From: Psychrobacter frigidicola
GTDB taxonomy: Bacteria; Pseudomonadota; Gammaproteobacteria; Pseudomonadales; Moraxellaceae
DNA: 64,000 nt
Direction of reading: 5' to 3'
NCBI RefSeq assembly: GCF_007997305.1
Contig: NZ_VORZ01000002.1
Span: 434,001-498,000 of the forward strand
Both the position numbers and the translations under genes were made by a program. The notes beneath the pieces were generated by a model. It was not told the origin of the DNA. It did not search any database and saw only the letters and a program-made list of their open reading frames with translations. Positions within the stretch are counted from its first letter, which is position 1. Each line of letters begins with the position of its first letter. Positions 27,518 through 36,252 of this stretch are shown one piece after another.

Positions 27518-28534
27518 ATGACTCAAAAAAGTAAGCAACTATCCGTTTATGAGCCAACTATGGCGCTTGAGATGGCGCGCAAGCGGGCAAAAATGCTGCA
27601 TGATATTCGTCATTTCTTTACCATGCGTCAAGTGTTAGAAGTGCAGACACCGATACTCTCACAAGCGGGCAATACTGATACTTTTTTGCAATCAGTTAGT
27701 GCGCAAGTCACTTATCAGGATAAGCTGAAAATCTACTATCTGCATACTTCGCCTGAATTTGCCATGAAGCGGGTGCTGGCAGCTTGGCAAGTGGCTATCT
27801 ATCAAATCTGTCCAGTATTTCGCGATAATGAGATAGGAACGCGGCACAATATTGAATTTACCATGTTGGAATGGTATCAACCCTATTACAGCTTAACTGA
27901 GCTGGCGAATGAGCTGGGTGCGTTATTAGAAGTCTTATATGGCTATCCGATAATTATGAATCATTACCGTTATGTGGATGCCTTTATGGACTTTGTGGGT
28001 ATTCATCCACTAACGGCTAGCATTGAGGCACTACAAGCGATTGCTGAAGATAAAGGTTTAACTGGCTTTGATTTCGACATAGAGGATAGTTCTGATAACA
28101 ATAAAGAAGACAGTCGTCAAAGCTGGCTAGATTTATTATTCAGTCATGCGGTTGAGCCTAATTTAGGCCACGACTTGCCGACCTTGATTATTGATTATCC
28201 ACCCGCTACTGCCGCCTTAGCAAAAACTGCCTTTGATAAAGACGGTAATTTGGTCGCTAAGCGTTTTGAGCTCTATATCGATGGTATTGAGATTGCCAAT
28301 GCTTATGATGAGCTCGCTGATGGGGACGCATTACGACAGCGCTTTGAGCAAGATAATGTGTTACGTCACCGTCATAACCTGCCGATAATGCCCATTGATG
28401 AGCACCTACTTGCGGCTTGTGATGACTTGCCACCTTGTAGTGGTATCGCTGTCGGTATCGATAGACTGCTTATGGTGATTGCAGGAGTAAAGTCTCTGCA
28501 AGACGTGATTACCTTTCCTAGCGGGCAAGCTTAG
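27518..28534 (+). CDS. epmA: EF-P--(R)-beta-lysine ligase EpmA
   Basis: EpmA (PoxA/YjeA/GenX) attaches beta-lysine to a conserved lysine of elongation factor P, aiding ribosomes at polyproline stretches. The 338-aa protein is a class II lysyl-tRNA synthetase core without the anticodon-binding domain: motif 2 FRDNEIGTRHNIEFTMLEWY (about 107-126), FELYIDGIEIANAYDELAD, and motif 3 GIAVGIDRLLMVIAG at the C-terminus. It probably shares a transcript with pdxB and ends before a terminator. The partner genes epmB and efp are not in the window. Confidence 0.95.
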   Translation: MTQKSKQLSVYEPTMALEMARKRAKMLHDIRHFFTMRQVLEVQTPILSQAGNTDTFLQSVSAQVTYQDKLKIYYLHTSPEFAMKRVLAAWQVAIYQICPVFRDNEIGTRHNIEFTMLEWYQPYYSLTELANELGALLEVLYGYPIIMNHYRYVDAFMDFVGIHPLTASIEALQAIAEDKGLTGFDFDIEDSSDNNKEDSRQSWLDLLFSHAVEPNLGHDLPTLIIDYPPATAALAKTAFDKDGNLVAKRFELYIDGIEIANAYDELADGDALRQRFEQDNVLRHRHNLPIMPIDEHLLAACDDLPPCSGIAVGIDRLLMVIAGVKSLQDVITFPSGQA

Positions 28535-28587
28535 CAAGTAGTTTTCTAGTTTACGTTATGAATCATTTTATAATAAAGACTGCAATA

Positions 28588-28623
28588 AAAAAGCGGGCAA
28601 GTTAAGAAGCTTGTCCGCTTTTG
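28588..28623. terminator. Terminator after epmA
   Basis: GCGGGCAAG pairs with CTTGTCCGC (one G-T pair) around an 8-base loop, flanked by A and T tracts. It can serve both epmA and the converging SDR-like gene. Confidence 0.85.
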
Positions 28624-28693
28624 CTTTAATTGAAAACTGTTACTGAAATTTCTTATAGAATAAGTTTGCCATAGCTATTTTACAATAGCTTTT

Positions 28694-29332
28694 CTATAAA
28701 CTGGCAATCGCTTCTTTAATTGGGGTTTCACCATTTTGAATATGAAAGACTTTTTTACTCGCACTGTCAGCATCTAATACCGCCACTAAAGTTGCAGCAA
28801 CGTCAGCAATGGCGTTCTCACCTGCTTTATCACTATTGACTGTAATCTTGCCAGTACCTACTTGCTCTTTTAAAGCGCCGGCTTGTACGAGGGTATAGTT
28901 AAGTGTGCTGTCATTAACCAACCACTCATCAGCATAATGTTTGCCGATATAATAATCTTTTAAATCAGCAATAGCAGGATTTCCCCATTTGCTAGTATCT
29001 AGTGAAAATACGGTGCTCAGCATAATATAACGTTTGATGCCCTTATCTTGCACTGCTTGCATCGTTTTGACTGCACCATGCAAATCCACTTCTAAGACAT
29101 CTTTACCACCAGAGCCTGCTACAAAATAAACAGCGTCGATATCATCAGCCAGTTGCTTTTGAATATCATCTTTTTCAGCAGTAATATCTAAATTAAGTTG
29201 CGAGTAATTATCTGCATCAAATAACTGTTGGTCCTGACGAGTGGTACCGATGACTTGATGGTTATCCGCTAATAGCTTCTCAACCAAATCACTACCGACT
29301 CTACCACTTGCACCTATCACTAAAACTTTCAT
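28694..29332 (-). CDS. NAD(P)-binding protein, atypical short-chain dehydrogenase
   Basis: The 212-aa protein opens MKVLVIGASGRVGSDLVEKL, a Rossmann dinucleotide-binding motif of the NmrA/atypical SDR group, and has LDITAEKDDIQ, YFVAGSGGKDVLEVDLHGAVKTMQA, YIMLSTVFS and YYIGKHYADEWL with a possible catalytic Tyr/Lys. The final part reads NGETPIKEAIASL. Small proteins of this kind are often called NAD-dependent epimerase-like or YwnB-like; the substrate is unknown. It stands alone, about 200 bp downstream of yaiI on the same strand. Confidence 0.85.
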   Translation of the reverse strand: MKVLVIGASGRVGSDLVEKLLADNHQVIGTTRQDQQLFDADNYSQLNLDITAEKDDIQKQLADDIDAVYFVAGSGGKDVLEVDLHGAVKTMQAVQDKGIKRYIMLSTVFSLDTSKWGNPAIADLKDYYIGKHYADEWLVNDSTLNYTLVQAGALKEQVGTGKITVNSDKAGENAIADVAATLVAVLDADSASKKVFHIQNGETPIKEAIASL

Positions 29333-29495
29333 AGTATTTCCTATTTTTAATATAGTGTTATCAATGTATTTTTGTTGTTTGCGACTATCGTTGTGAATAA
29401 ATGATAGTCAACGACTGGACATACGATAACAGCAATAGGGTGAATACTAAGTGATGAAGCGTGCGACTTAGATGATGTTTGGTTGCAGACTGTAT

Positions 29496-29516
29496 AAGCT
29501 TTGCAAAACAAAGCTT
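29496..29516 (-). terminator. Hairpin just after yaiI
   Basis: AAGCTTTG and CAAAGCTT form a perfect 8-bp stem with a 5-base loop, 14 bases after the yaiI stop. There is no U-tract, so it may be a 3'-end stabilising hairpin rather than an intrinsic terminator. Confidence 0.4.
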
Positions 29517-29529
29517 CAAAAGCTAACTG

Positions 29530-29979
29530 TCAGCGTACCAGACTGTTGAGACCATCAGCAAAGGCCTTTTTATCACGGTCGCCATAAGGTTTCTGCCCGC
29601 TCATTTGCTGTAGCTCTAATACTCCAGTGCCACGCATGGTATCCATAAAATCGCGCATATTAAGCTTTTGCTTGATGTTATTTTTATCATAAATAACTCC
29701 GCGCGTAGTCAGAACTTTACCGCCTTTATCTAGAATATCATTAGCTAGTGGAATGTCGCTGGTGATGGCCAAATCGCCCGCTTGAATATGCTCAACGATA
29801 TAATCATCGGCTTTATCAAAGCCTTGCGGCACTACTGTCATAACCAATAACGGCGACTTACGCAGCTTAATCGGCTGATTAGCGACGAATATCGCCACCG
29901 TTTGTGTACGCTCAGCAGTCTTGATAATCAAGTCTTTGGCAATCAATGGCACGGCATCAGCATCAACCCAAATTTGCAT
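29530..29979 (-). CDS. yaiI: UPF0178 family protein (YaiI/YqxD)
   Basis: The 149-aa protein matches UPF0178: MQIWVDADAVPLIAKDLIIKTA at the start, VVPQGFDKADDYIVEHIQAGDLAITSDIPLANDILDKGG in the middle, and RGVIYDKNNIKQKLNMRDFMDTMRGTG. The arrangement of aspartates (DADA, DKADD, TSDIPLA) recalls a PIN-like/NYN nuclease fold, but activity is not established. Its ATG overlaps the purK stop by one base (TAATG), showing translational coupling with purK. Confidence 0.92.
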   Translation of the reverse strand: MQIWVDADAVPLIAKDLIIKTAERTQTVAIFVANQPIKLRKSPLLVMTVVPQGFDKADDYIVEHIQAGDLAITSDIPLANDILDKGGKVLTTRGVIYDKNNIKQKLNMRDFMDTMRGTGVLELQQMSGQKPYGDRDKKAFADGLNSLVR

Positions 29980-31313
29980 TATTTCTTGGCCTTATGATTG
30001 CTATCTTGTTTGGTATTGCTGTTTGTAGCAGGCGTTGCAGATGAAGTTTCCTGTGCAGCCTTAAGCTCTGTTTCTTGGGTTTCAGTATTATCGGTTATAT
30101 CTTTTGGTGTACTGGTTTTATCGAGACCAACTTTATTGGGTAACACCGCAACCAGCTTGGCTAAGGCAGGTTCTAAATCAGCCACATCGTTAGTCATAAG
30201 AGTGATATGAGCAATTTTTCGGTCATTGCGCTCTTCTTTATGATAGCTATGGTAATGCATACCGTCGATAGCCAGTACCGCGCTGATATCCGGATATTGG
30301 CCCAATACATTGATCATAATAGAGGGGTGGACGTTGTCCGTATCGCCTAATGGCAGTCCTACTACCGCACGAATATGGTTCTCAAATTGACTGGTAATCG
30401 CACCTTCTATGCTCCAATGCCCTGAGTTATGCACGCGTGGCGCAATCTCATTGGCCAGCAAACAGTCATTACCACGGTCGTCTTTAGTCACGAACAGCTC
30501 TAGAGCCAGAACGCCGACATAATCGAGACGATTCATCACGGTGGTTATCGCTTCTTGCGCTTGCTGGAATAAATGGCTGGTGCCAACCGCTGGCGCTTGA
30601 GTCTTGGCAAGAATACCGTTATGGTGATAATTTTCGACCAAGTCATAGCAGCGTACTGTACCGTCTTGACCGCGTGCTGCAATGATGGATACTTCACGGC
30701 TGAAATTAATAAAGCCTTCGGCAATTAACGGCGCAGGCGTTTGAGTCAGACTGCCTTTACCACTGACCGCATCTTTTAGCGCTTGCCATGCCGGTTTGAT
30801 ATCACTGTCTTGTTTGATGACAAACTGACCTTTGCCATCATAACCACCACGACTGGTTTTAAGGACGATAGGCAAACCTAAAGTTTCACAAGCTTGCTGC
30901 AATTCGGCTTGGGTACTGACCGCTATAAAAGGCACTGTGGCAATATCTAACTCATTAAACATCTGCTTTTCTTTTAAGCGGTCTTGGGCAATCTCAAGAG
31001 CAATGGGCGGTGGAAACATCCCTTGTTTGCTGCCATTAGCTGATAGTTTTGCTAATTGTTCAACCGTTGTCGTTGGCGTATTTTCAAACTCTAAAGTAAA
31101 TACGTCTGCGGCAGCAATAAAGTCTTCTAGCTGTTCGCTACTAAAGACGCGCCCATAAAGACTGGCGGGACAACTGGTATTGTCTTCTAAAAACACACAT
31201 TGGTAGCCTAGTGGCAGAGCGGCTTCGGCGAGCATCATGCCGAGCTGACCACCGCCTAAGATACCGATAGTACGTATGGTTTGGGTCATAGGATAAGCGT
31301 TGGGTGTGGTCAT
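29979..31313 (-). CDS. purK: 5-(carboxyamino)imidazole ribonucleotide synthase
   Basis: PurK carboxylates AIR with ATP and bicarbonate in de novo purine synthesis and hands N5-CAIR to PurE. The enzyme has an ATP-grasp fold: TIGILGGGQLGMMLAEAA (start), FTLEFENTP, VLKTSRGGYDGKGQFV, FINFSREVSIIAARGQDG and NEIAPRVHNSGHWSIEGA. The ATG at 31313 (444 aa) is chosen because AAAGAG lies just upstream and an earlier in-frame ATG (31397) would start inside an intercistronic hairpin. The last 50 residues are a polar Thr/Glu/Lys-rich tail beyond the usual enzyme end. It is followed, with a one-base overlap, by yaiI. Confidence 0.95.
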   Translation of the reverse strand: MTTPNAYPMTQTIRTIGILGGGQLGMMLAEAALPLGYQCVFLEDNTSCPASLYGRVFSSEQLEDFIAAADVFTLEFENTPTTTVEQLAKLSANGSKQGMFPPPIALEIAQDRLKEKQMFNELDIATVPFIAVSTQAELQQACETLGLPIVLKTSRGGYDGKGQFVIKQDSDIKPAWQALKDAVSGKGSLTQTPAPLIAEGFINFSREVSIIAARGQDGTVRCYDLVENYHHNGILAKTQAPAVGTSHLFQQAQEAITTVMNRLDYVGVLALELFVTKDDRGNDCLLANEIAPRVHNSGHWSIEGAITSQFENHIRAVVGLPLGDTDNVHPSIMINVLGQYPDISAVLAIDGMHYHSYHKEERNDRKIAHITLMTNDVADLEPALAKLVAVLPNKVGLDKTSTPKDITDNTETQETELKAAQETSSATPATNSNTKQDSNHKAKK

Positions 31314-31379
31314 GGTAGGCTCTTTATATGGCAATAAGTTTAAAATAATGTCGTTGAAATAGTATTGTTGAAATAGGAA

Positions 31380-31400
31380 AAGGTGCACGATAGGCACCTT
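31380..31400 (-). promoter_or_regulatory. Hairpin in purE-purK spacer
   Basis: AAGGTGC and GCACCTT form a perfect 7-bp stem with a 7-base loop, followed by TTTT on the minus strand. It could reduce read-through from purE into purK. Confidence 0.4.
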
Positions 31401-31478
31401 CCATTTAGTAAGTAGTGAAATAGTAAAACCTATCTGCTAAAAAATATTAAGATAAAAAGGTTTAAATAAAATAGATAA

Positions 31479-32039
31479 TTAGCTATTAATAATACCCGGC
31501 GTTGGGCTGGCTAGAATGGTTTCTGTTTGCTCTTCGCGCATATTTTGCAGCTTAGCGGCAATTAGATTGTTATTTAGGGCAAGTATTTGTATGGCGAGTA
31601 GGGCAGCATTATAAGCACCTGCTGAGCCAATAGCCAAAGTACCAACAGCGACGCCTTTGGGCATTTGCACGATAGACAACAAGCTATCCCAACCGCTCAG
31701 CATAGAGGATTTAACGGGTACGCCCAATACTGGCAGTGGGGTTTGGCTGGCACACATACCCGGCAAATGCGCCGCGCCGCCAGCCCCTGCGATGATAACT
31801 TGTAAGCCATTATCTTTGGCGGATTTAGCATAGTCAAACAATCTATCTGGCGTTCGATGTGCAGAAACCACTTCACATTCGAAAGCAATATTAAAATCTG
31901 CCAATAGTTGGGCGGCGGTATGCATAGTAGCCCAATCAGACTGCGAGCCCATGATAATACCAACTTTTGGCTTACCAGGAGGCGAGACAATAGGATCGGG
32001 CGAGGGAGTAGTAGAGACAGTATTAGGTGCAGAGCTCAT
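31479..32039 (-). CDS. purE: N5-carboxyaminoimidazole ribonucleotide mutase
   Basis: PurE converts N5-CAIR to CAIR. The 186-aa protein has [21 protein letters not shown], the active-site [23 protein letters not shown], the glycine-rich [26 protein letters not shown] and [17 protein letters not shown]. About 20 extra Pro/Ser/Thr residues precede the conserved core. It is the first gene of a purE-purK-yaiI cluster. Confidence 0.96.
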   Translation of the reverse strand: MSSAPNTVSTTPSPDPIVSPPGKPKVGIIMGSQSDWATMHTAAQLLADFNIAFECEVVSAHRTPDRLFDYAKSAKDNGLQVIIAGAGGAAHLPGMCASQTPLPVLGVPVKSSMLSGWDSLLSIVQMPKGVAVGTLAIGSAGAYNAALLAIQILALNNNLIAAKLQNMREEQTETILASPTPGIINS

Positions 32040-32161
32040 GAGGCAATATCCTTAAAAAGACCATCATACAAAAAATTTGTAGTTGCCGTAAAGGTCAGTT
32101 TCATTCCTATATTAATATCGTGCCTAAAAATACAGTTACTCAATATTGTAACAACGGGCGC

Positions 32162-33118
32162 TTAGTCATGACGGTATTGTATAAAGTTGGCTTTATTAAG
32201 CGGTAGCGGCTTGGCAGTATCTAACTGATAACACGTTAAATAACCACTATCAACAGCTGCTGAATAATCAGTACAAATCACTTGAATGCTAAGGGGTTCA
32301 GGATTACCAGTGAGCCAATAATGACCGACAAACACGGGCTTATGGGTTTTTAGGGCAAAATCGATATTCTCAGCCATGGCATCCTTTGGAATTTGTGCCA
32401 GTCCTGAGCGGGTTACACGAGCAATTTCATGAATCGGTCTCGTATTTAAATCGTCCAGCCACCACCGTACTCGAACTTGGGTGCGCGCAGCACCATCTTT
32501 ATCAACCATCACCATACCCTCAGGCAAGGCAGTTTCTACCCCTTTTAAAACTCTCTCTAACGCCTCATGAGGGGCAGAGTTTTTCTGAGCAGTCATAACG
32601 AGCGCTTCAGGCGTTAGACAGTTATCAGCCGTTAATAAAGGCTTGAGTACTGCCATGCTATCCACATCCCAGCACGCATGCACAAAACAGCCATAATCAG
32701 TTTCAAGCCATAATGGAATCTCATAAAAGCGCTGTAGCCAATATTGATGCGCTTCTGAACCAAAGGGTACTTCCGCCAAAAATGCCTCATGTTGGCGCAC
32801 ATGTACTTCGTTATGTGAGCGTAAATAGCGCTCAGGCTGGCTGGAATTATCTTTTGGGTCAAGGGTGGCAAAGGCTAACGCATTGTATTCATGATTGCCC
32901 ATAACCGCATCAGCAACGTCAGCATCTAGCATTGCAAATACTGTTTCAAGTGTCGCTAATTGCTGAGCGCCACGATCAATTAAATCGCCAATAAATAGCG
33001 CACGATGTCCTTTTGGTGGGACAAAGTATTCACCATTATGAACATAGCCTAACTGTTTTAGCAGACCGGTTAATTTGTCTGCGTAACCATGAACATCACC
33101 GATAATATCTATAATCAT
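32162..33118 (-). CDS. PPP-family metallophosphoesterase (ApaH/PrpA-like)
   Basis: The 318-aa protein has the phosphoprotein-phosphatase metal motifs: GDVHGYADKL at residues 7-16, IGDLIDRGAQQ at about 43-53 and MGNHEYNALAF at about 75-85, followed by VHACWD and VFVGHYW with later metal-binding histidines. This resembles bacterial serine/threonine phosphatases or diadenosine-tetraphosphatase-type enzymes; the insertions differ from ApaH, so the substrate is not assigned. A start ATG directly abuts the conserved core. It is a single gene on the minus strand, upstream of purE. Confidence 0.85.
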   Translation of the reverse strand: MIIDIIGDVHGYADKLTGLLKQLGYVHNGEYFVPPKGHRALFIGDLIDRGAQQLATLETVFAMLDADVADAVMGNHEYNALAFATLDPKDNSSQPERYLRSHNEVHVRQHEAFLAEVPFGSEAHQYWLQRFYEIPLWLETDYGCFVHACWDVDSMAVLKPLLTADNCLTPEALVMTAQKNSAPHEALERVLKGVETALPEGMVMVDKDGAARTQVRVRWWLDDLNTRPIHEIARVTRSGLAQIPKDAMAENIDFALKTHKPVFVGHYWLTGNPEPLSIQVICTDYSAAVDSGYLTCYQLDTAKPLPLNKANFIQYRHD

Positions 33119-33175
33119 AGAAGGTCACCAAAAATTATAAGTAGCTATCAAGTTTAAAAATGCCTGAAGACTATA

Positions 33176-33250
33176 AATCTTCAAAGACATAATCTTCAAA
33201 GACATAGTTTTCAAAGGCACAACCTTTAAAGACCCACGCTTTAAATTTTG
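33176..33250. repeat. Five degenerate 15-bp tandem repeats
   Basis: The units are AATCTTCAAAGACAT twice exactly, then AGTTTTCAAAGGCAC, AACCTTTAAAGACCC and ACGCTTTAAATTTTG, progressively diverged. They lie directly behind the rhomboid stop codon. Confidence 0.8.
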
Positions 33251-33252
33251 CT

Positions 33253-33861
33253 TTAAAAACTGGGCGATAATAGCGCGTTAATAAAATGTGGTAAGACTTG
33301 CGGTTGCAAGACAATAGTAGCGATAATTCCGAACGCGCCACCCCATAAGTGTGCCATATGGTTGATATTGGAGCCGCCACGTTTATTGGCGTAGATACTA
33401 TATATGACATAAGCGACCGCAAAAAGTATCGCTGGAATAGGGATGATGGCAAACAGATATAGAGTTTCCCATGGCGCTAATAAAATAAAAGCAAATAGCA
33501 CTGCCGATACACCGCCTGATGCCCCAAGGCTCAAATAACTGGCACTGTTTTTATTTTTAATGTAGCTCGGAATCATAGCAATGATAATAGCCAATACATA
33601 AAAGACGACAAAGCCATAACCCCATAAAAACTGCCGATATAAGCCTTCAATAGCGCGTCCAAAAAAGTATAAGGTGAACATATTAAACAGCAAATGCATA
33701 CTGTCGGCATGAATAAAGCCGTGGGTTACGAAGCGGTCCCACTGACCATTAGCCACCGCTGGGGGATAAAAAATTAACCGATTGAACACCGCCTTATTCT
33801 GCCATGCCATTAAACTGACAATAACTGTAATGATAATAATAAGCGTCGTATGGTTAAGCAA
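33253..33861 (-). CDS. Rhomboid family intramembrane serine protease
   Basis: Rhomboids cleave transmembrane substrates inside the bilayer. The 202-aa protein has about six membrane helices, the loop RFVTHGFIHADSMHLLFNMFTLYFFG, the catalytic serine in LGASGGVSAVLFAF (GASGG, about residue 114) and the catalytic histidine in INHMAHLWGGAFG (about 168). This is the short six-helix bacterial form, without cytoplasmic domains. Substrate is unknown. It is divergent from the DUF937-like pair, which is consistent with, but does not show, an envelope link. Confidence 0.93.
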   Translation of the reverse strand: MLNHTTLIIIITVIVSLMAWQNKAVFNRLIFYPPAVANGQWDRFVTHGFIHADSMHLLFNMFTLYFFGRAIEGLYRQFLWGYGFVVFYVLAIIIAMIPSYIKNKNSASYLSLGASGGVSAVLFAFILLAPWETLYLFAIIPIPAILFAVAYVIYSIYANKRGGSNINHMAHLWGGAFGIIATIVLQPQVLPHFINALLSPSF

Positions 33862-34269
33862 AGCATAATCCTTAGGCCAAGGCTGATAAATAAAAACATC
33901 AAAAACCCAATGGCTATAGCTAAATTTTGGTTAATAAACAATAATAGTTAACATAATAATGAATATAAGCACAGATACTGATAACCAATTAATAGCGCAA
34001 ATATGCCCTAGATATTTAAATATGGTCTGTTATCTTAAATACATTAAAGTCAAATCACAATCATGCGTCAACACAATTTACATACTCATACAAATCAAGC
34101 GCCATGAATCGCTAACTTAATGTATTGACCTCCTATATCCTAAGCGTCTTTCATAGTTAACTTGACCATTGCTTTATTTTCCCTATAGGAACAGTAGTCT
34201 AAGCATTCTTGTCTTAGCTACTTTGGAGTTTTTTGACCCTTAAAATTAACGCCGGTAAAGGCCGTATAT
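33862..34269. promoter_or_regulatory. Divergent rhomboid / DUF937-like region
   Basis: This 408-bp AT-rich region must hold both promoters. AAAGG lies eight bases before the ATG at 34270. No hairpin or repeat of note. Confidence 0.35.
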
Positions 34270-35814
34270 ATGAATATTATTGATCAACTAGAACAAACCG
34301 TAACCCCTGCGGTGCTAGGACTTAGTAGTAATGTAGCGCAGGTTAGCTTGCTTGAGCAGTTTTATGCAATATTAGTTACCCGTTTAGCGCTACCAGAGGT
34401 ATACACGCAGCTACAACGTAACGAGCCAAATCCTTTAGAGCCGTCAGTGATTAGCAGCACCTTGTTTGAGTCGCTTTGGCAACAGCCCAGTCAGCGTCAT
34501 CTATTAATTCAAGAGCTGGCAGCGACGCACCATATCGATGGGGGTGCAACAGAACAACTCCTGATAAACGCCACTCATTTAGCATATCAAGAACTTAAGA
34601 ACTTGGCGAATGGACAGTTCTTACCGGCATTTTTGCAGCTACAGCAGGCAACGGTCCGTCAGTATCTACCGGTCTGGGCAACAGCGGTGGTATCGCCCAT
34701 CGTTGCTGTCGTGGCAGAAAAAGTGCCACTGGTAGCCGATGCGCTGATTTATGATAACAGTCAAGTGCCTCATGCAGCCGTCACCGCCCAGCAAGCACTT
34801 GCCGCTGATGGCATGCCCGTCATTGTTGAACCCACCGACGCTATTGCTATTGATGCCATTCATGCCAATCCCTCAGAACATTACACGCCTGAGGGTCGGG
34901 GAGAGGTACGCCGTCGTAACCAGCGTAATGACTTATTAATACGTTTATTATTGCTAGCCGCTGCCTTAGGCGCCATTATCCTGTTGTGGGCGTTCGTCAT
35001 TAAACCTGACGAGGTGGAGCCGGTAGTAGAGCCTGCCGTCATTGCCCCTGCAGATCCCACACCAGAAGTTGAACCACCAACGCAAATATTGGCGCCTGCG
35101 CAATTGGTTGTTGGCGTCGACTACAGTGGTAACTTATATTCCTGTTCGGCAACCGTTGGTGATATAGGTTTACAGGCAGCGCTCAGACAAGCGTTGAACT
35201 CGAGCTTTGGTGAGCAGGCCAACATCTGTGTGTTGACAGTGCAAGAAGGGGTCGCCACTACCCTTTCTAATATGAATATTGATACCCTACCGAACGTGTT
35301 GACCTTAATGAGAGCCGCTCCCTTCTCGCGCTTACAATTGCAAAATGACAGTATGAGCTTAGAGGCACCGGATGAGATGTTATTACAACGTCTAGTTGTT
35401 GATGTACGTACATTATTACCAACAATGACTATTAGCAGCACTATACCTATGGTTAATACGCAGCCACCTGCCAACACTTATGACGATACGTATAATAATG
35501 GCAACTATAATAATGGTATTAATAACGCTGGTAATTATAATAATGGCGCTACACCAAACAACGGTAGGATGCCAATTACCACTAATAACAATATGATGAC
35601 CAATCAGCCGAACGCCCCGTCAGCCACTATTAATAACAATACTGATAGTGTGCCTGCGCCGCCGCCACCACAAAGCAGTCTTAATAATAGTAATAATATA
35701 CCGCAAAATAACCAGCCTGCTCAATCTTTGGGTCGAATGCCTTCAGATGTGGAAGACTTAGCGAATACCACCATTATGTCAGAACCTGCCCAAGGCGGCA
35801 GTCCGCTCAACTAG
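34270..35814 (+). CDS. DUF937-like / BON-like membrane-anchored protein, Asn-rich tail
   Basis: This 514-aa protein is a paralogue of the OmpA-family gene at 36253. Both open MxIIxxLxxTVxPAVLG followed by LLEQFYAI. The first 140 residues resemble the helical DUF937 (YidB-like) region. One membrane helix lies at about 222-244 (LLLLAAALGAIILLWAFVI) after a basic patch (RRRNQRND), so the C-terminal part should be periplasmic. A proline-rich linker leads to a BON-like domain (about 280-392, LYSCSATVGDIGLQAALRQAL) with a cysteine pair. The last 115 residues are Asn/Pro-rich repeats (YNNGNYNNGINNAGNYNNG) and there is no OmpA domain. Function is not known. Confidence 0.8.
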   Translation: MNIIDQLEQTVTPAVLGLSSNVAQVSLLEQFYAILVTRLALPEVYTQLQRNEPNPLEPSVISSTLFESLWQQPSQRHLLIQELAATHHIDGGATEQLLINATHLAYQELKNLANGQFLPAFLQLQQATVRQYLPVWATAVVSPIVAVVAEKVPLVADALIYDNSQVPHAAVTAQQALAADGMPVIVEPTDAIAIDAIHANPSEHYTPEGRGEVRRRNQRNDLLIRLLLLAAALGAIILLWAFVIKPDEVEPVVEPAVIAPADPTPEVEPPTQILAPAQLVVGVDYSGNLYSCSATVGDIGLQAALRQALNSSFGEQANICVLTVQEGVATTLSNMNIDTLPNVLTLMRAAPFSRLQLQNDSMSLEAPDEMLLQRLVVDVRTLLPTMTISSTIPMVNTQPPANTYDDTYNNGNYNNGINNAGNYNNGATPNNGRMPITTNNNMMTNQPNAPSATINNNTDSVPAPPPPQSSLNNSNNIPQNNQPAQSLGRMPSDVEDLANTTIMSEPAQGGSPLN

Positions 35815-35857
35815 TAAACACACCGACCAAGACCACTTCCTATCCCTATAAAAAACA

Positions 35858-35883
35858 AAGCCGCTTAATGCGGCTTTTTTATT
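35858..35883 (+). terminator. Terminator after DUF937-like gene
   Basis: AAAGCCGC and GCGGCTTT form a perfect 8-bp stem with a 5-base loop followed by T6. It makes the two paralogues separate transcription units. Confidence 0.88.
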
Positions 35884-36252
35884 CATAATAATTTATTCAG
35901 TATATTTAATGGTTATGTTATTCATTCGTAGCATACGGTGGCTACAGTTACGTATTGCAACTGAAACATTACCTCTCGTATCATTTACACAACAGCTAGT
36001 TTGTTGTGATGACCATATTATTACTTTTATAATGGATGAGTTAAATAAATATGTAGAATTAGAATAACTTGTTGACATCATTTTTTGCACTAGATAGTTA
36101 ATAATAGTTGCTAAACATAACAACTTTATCTAACTTGCTTATAAAATAATAATAACGCTTCTGTTTTAATGCTATAGCAGAAATAAATTTCACGTTTTAT
36201 TCAATGATAAAAAAGATAGAAACTAAACCATTACTACTCGAGGAAATACATT
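35884..36252. promoter_or_regulatory. Region between the two paralogues
   Basis: About 370 bp, very AT-rich, with the promoter of the OmpA-family gene; AGGAAA precedes its ATG. A 76-codon minus-strand frame (35893-36123) containing SSQQTSCCVNDTRG is not supported by a ribosome site or recognised homology; it could be a gene remnant. Confidence 0.3.

Noticed and set aside
33171..33452. 93-codon minus-strand frame overlapping the rhomboid 3' end with pentapeptide-like end
   Set aside because: More than half of it overlaps the rhomboid gene in another frame, and its interesting end comes from the 15-bp repeat; no independent start signal.
35893..36123. 76-codon minus-strand frame between the two DUF937-like paralogues
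   Set aside because: No ribosome site, no recognised homology, and lies in the probable promoter region of the OmpA-family gene; kept only as a possible remnant in the spacer entry.
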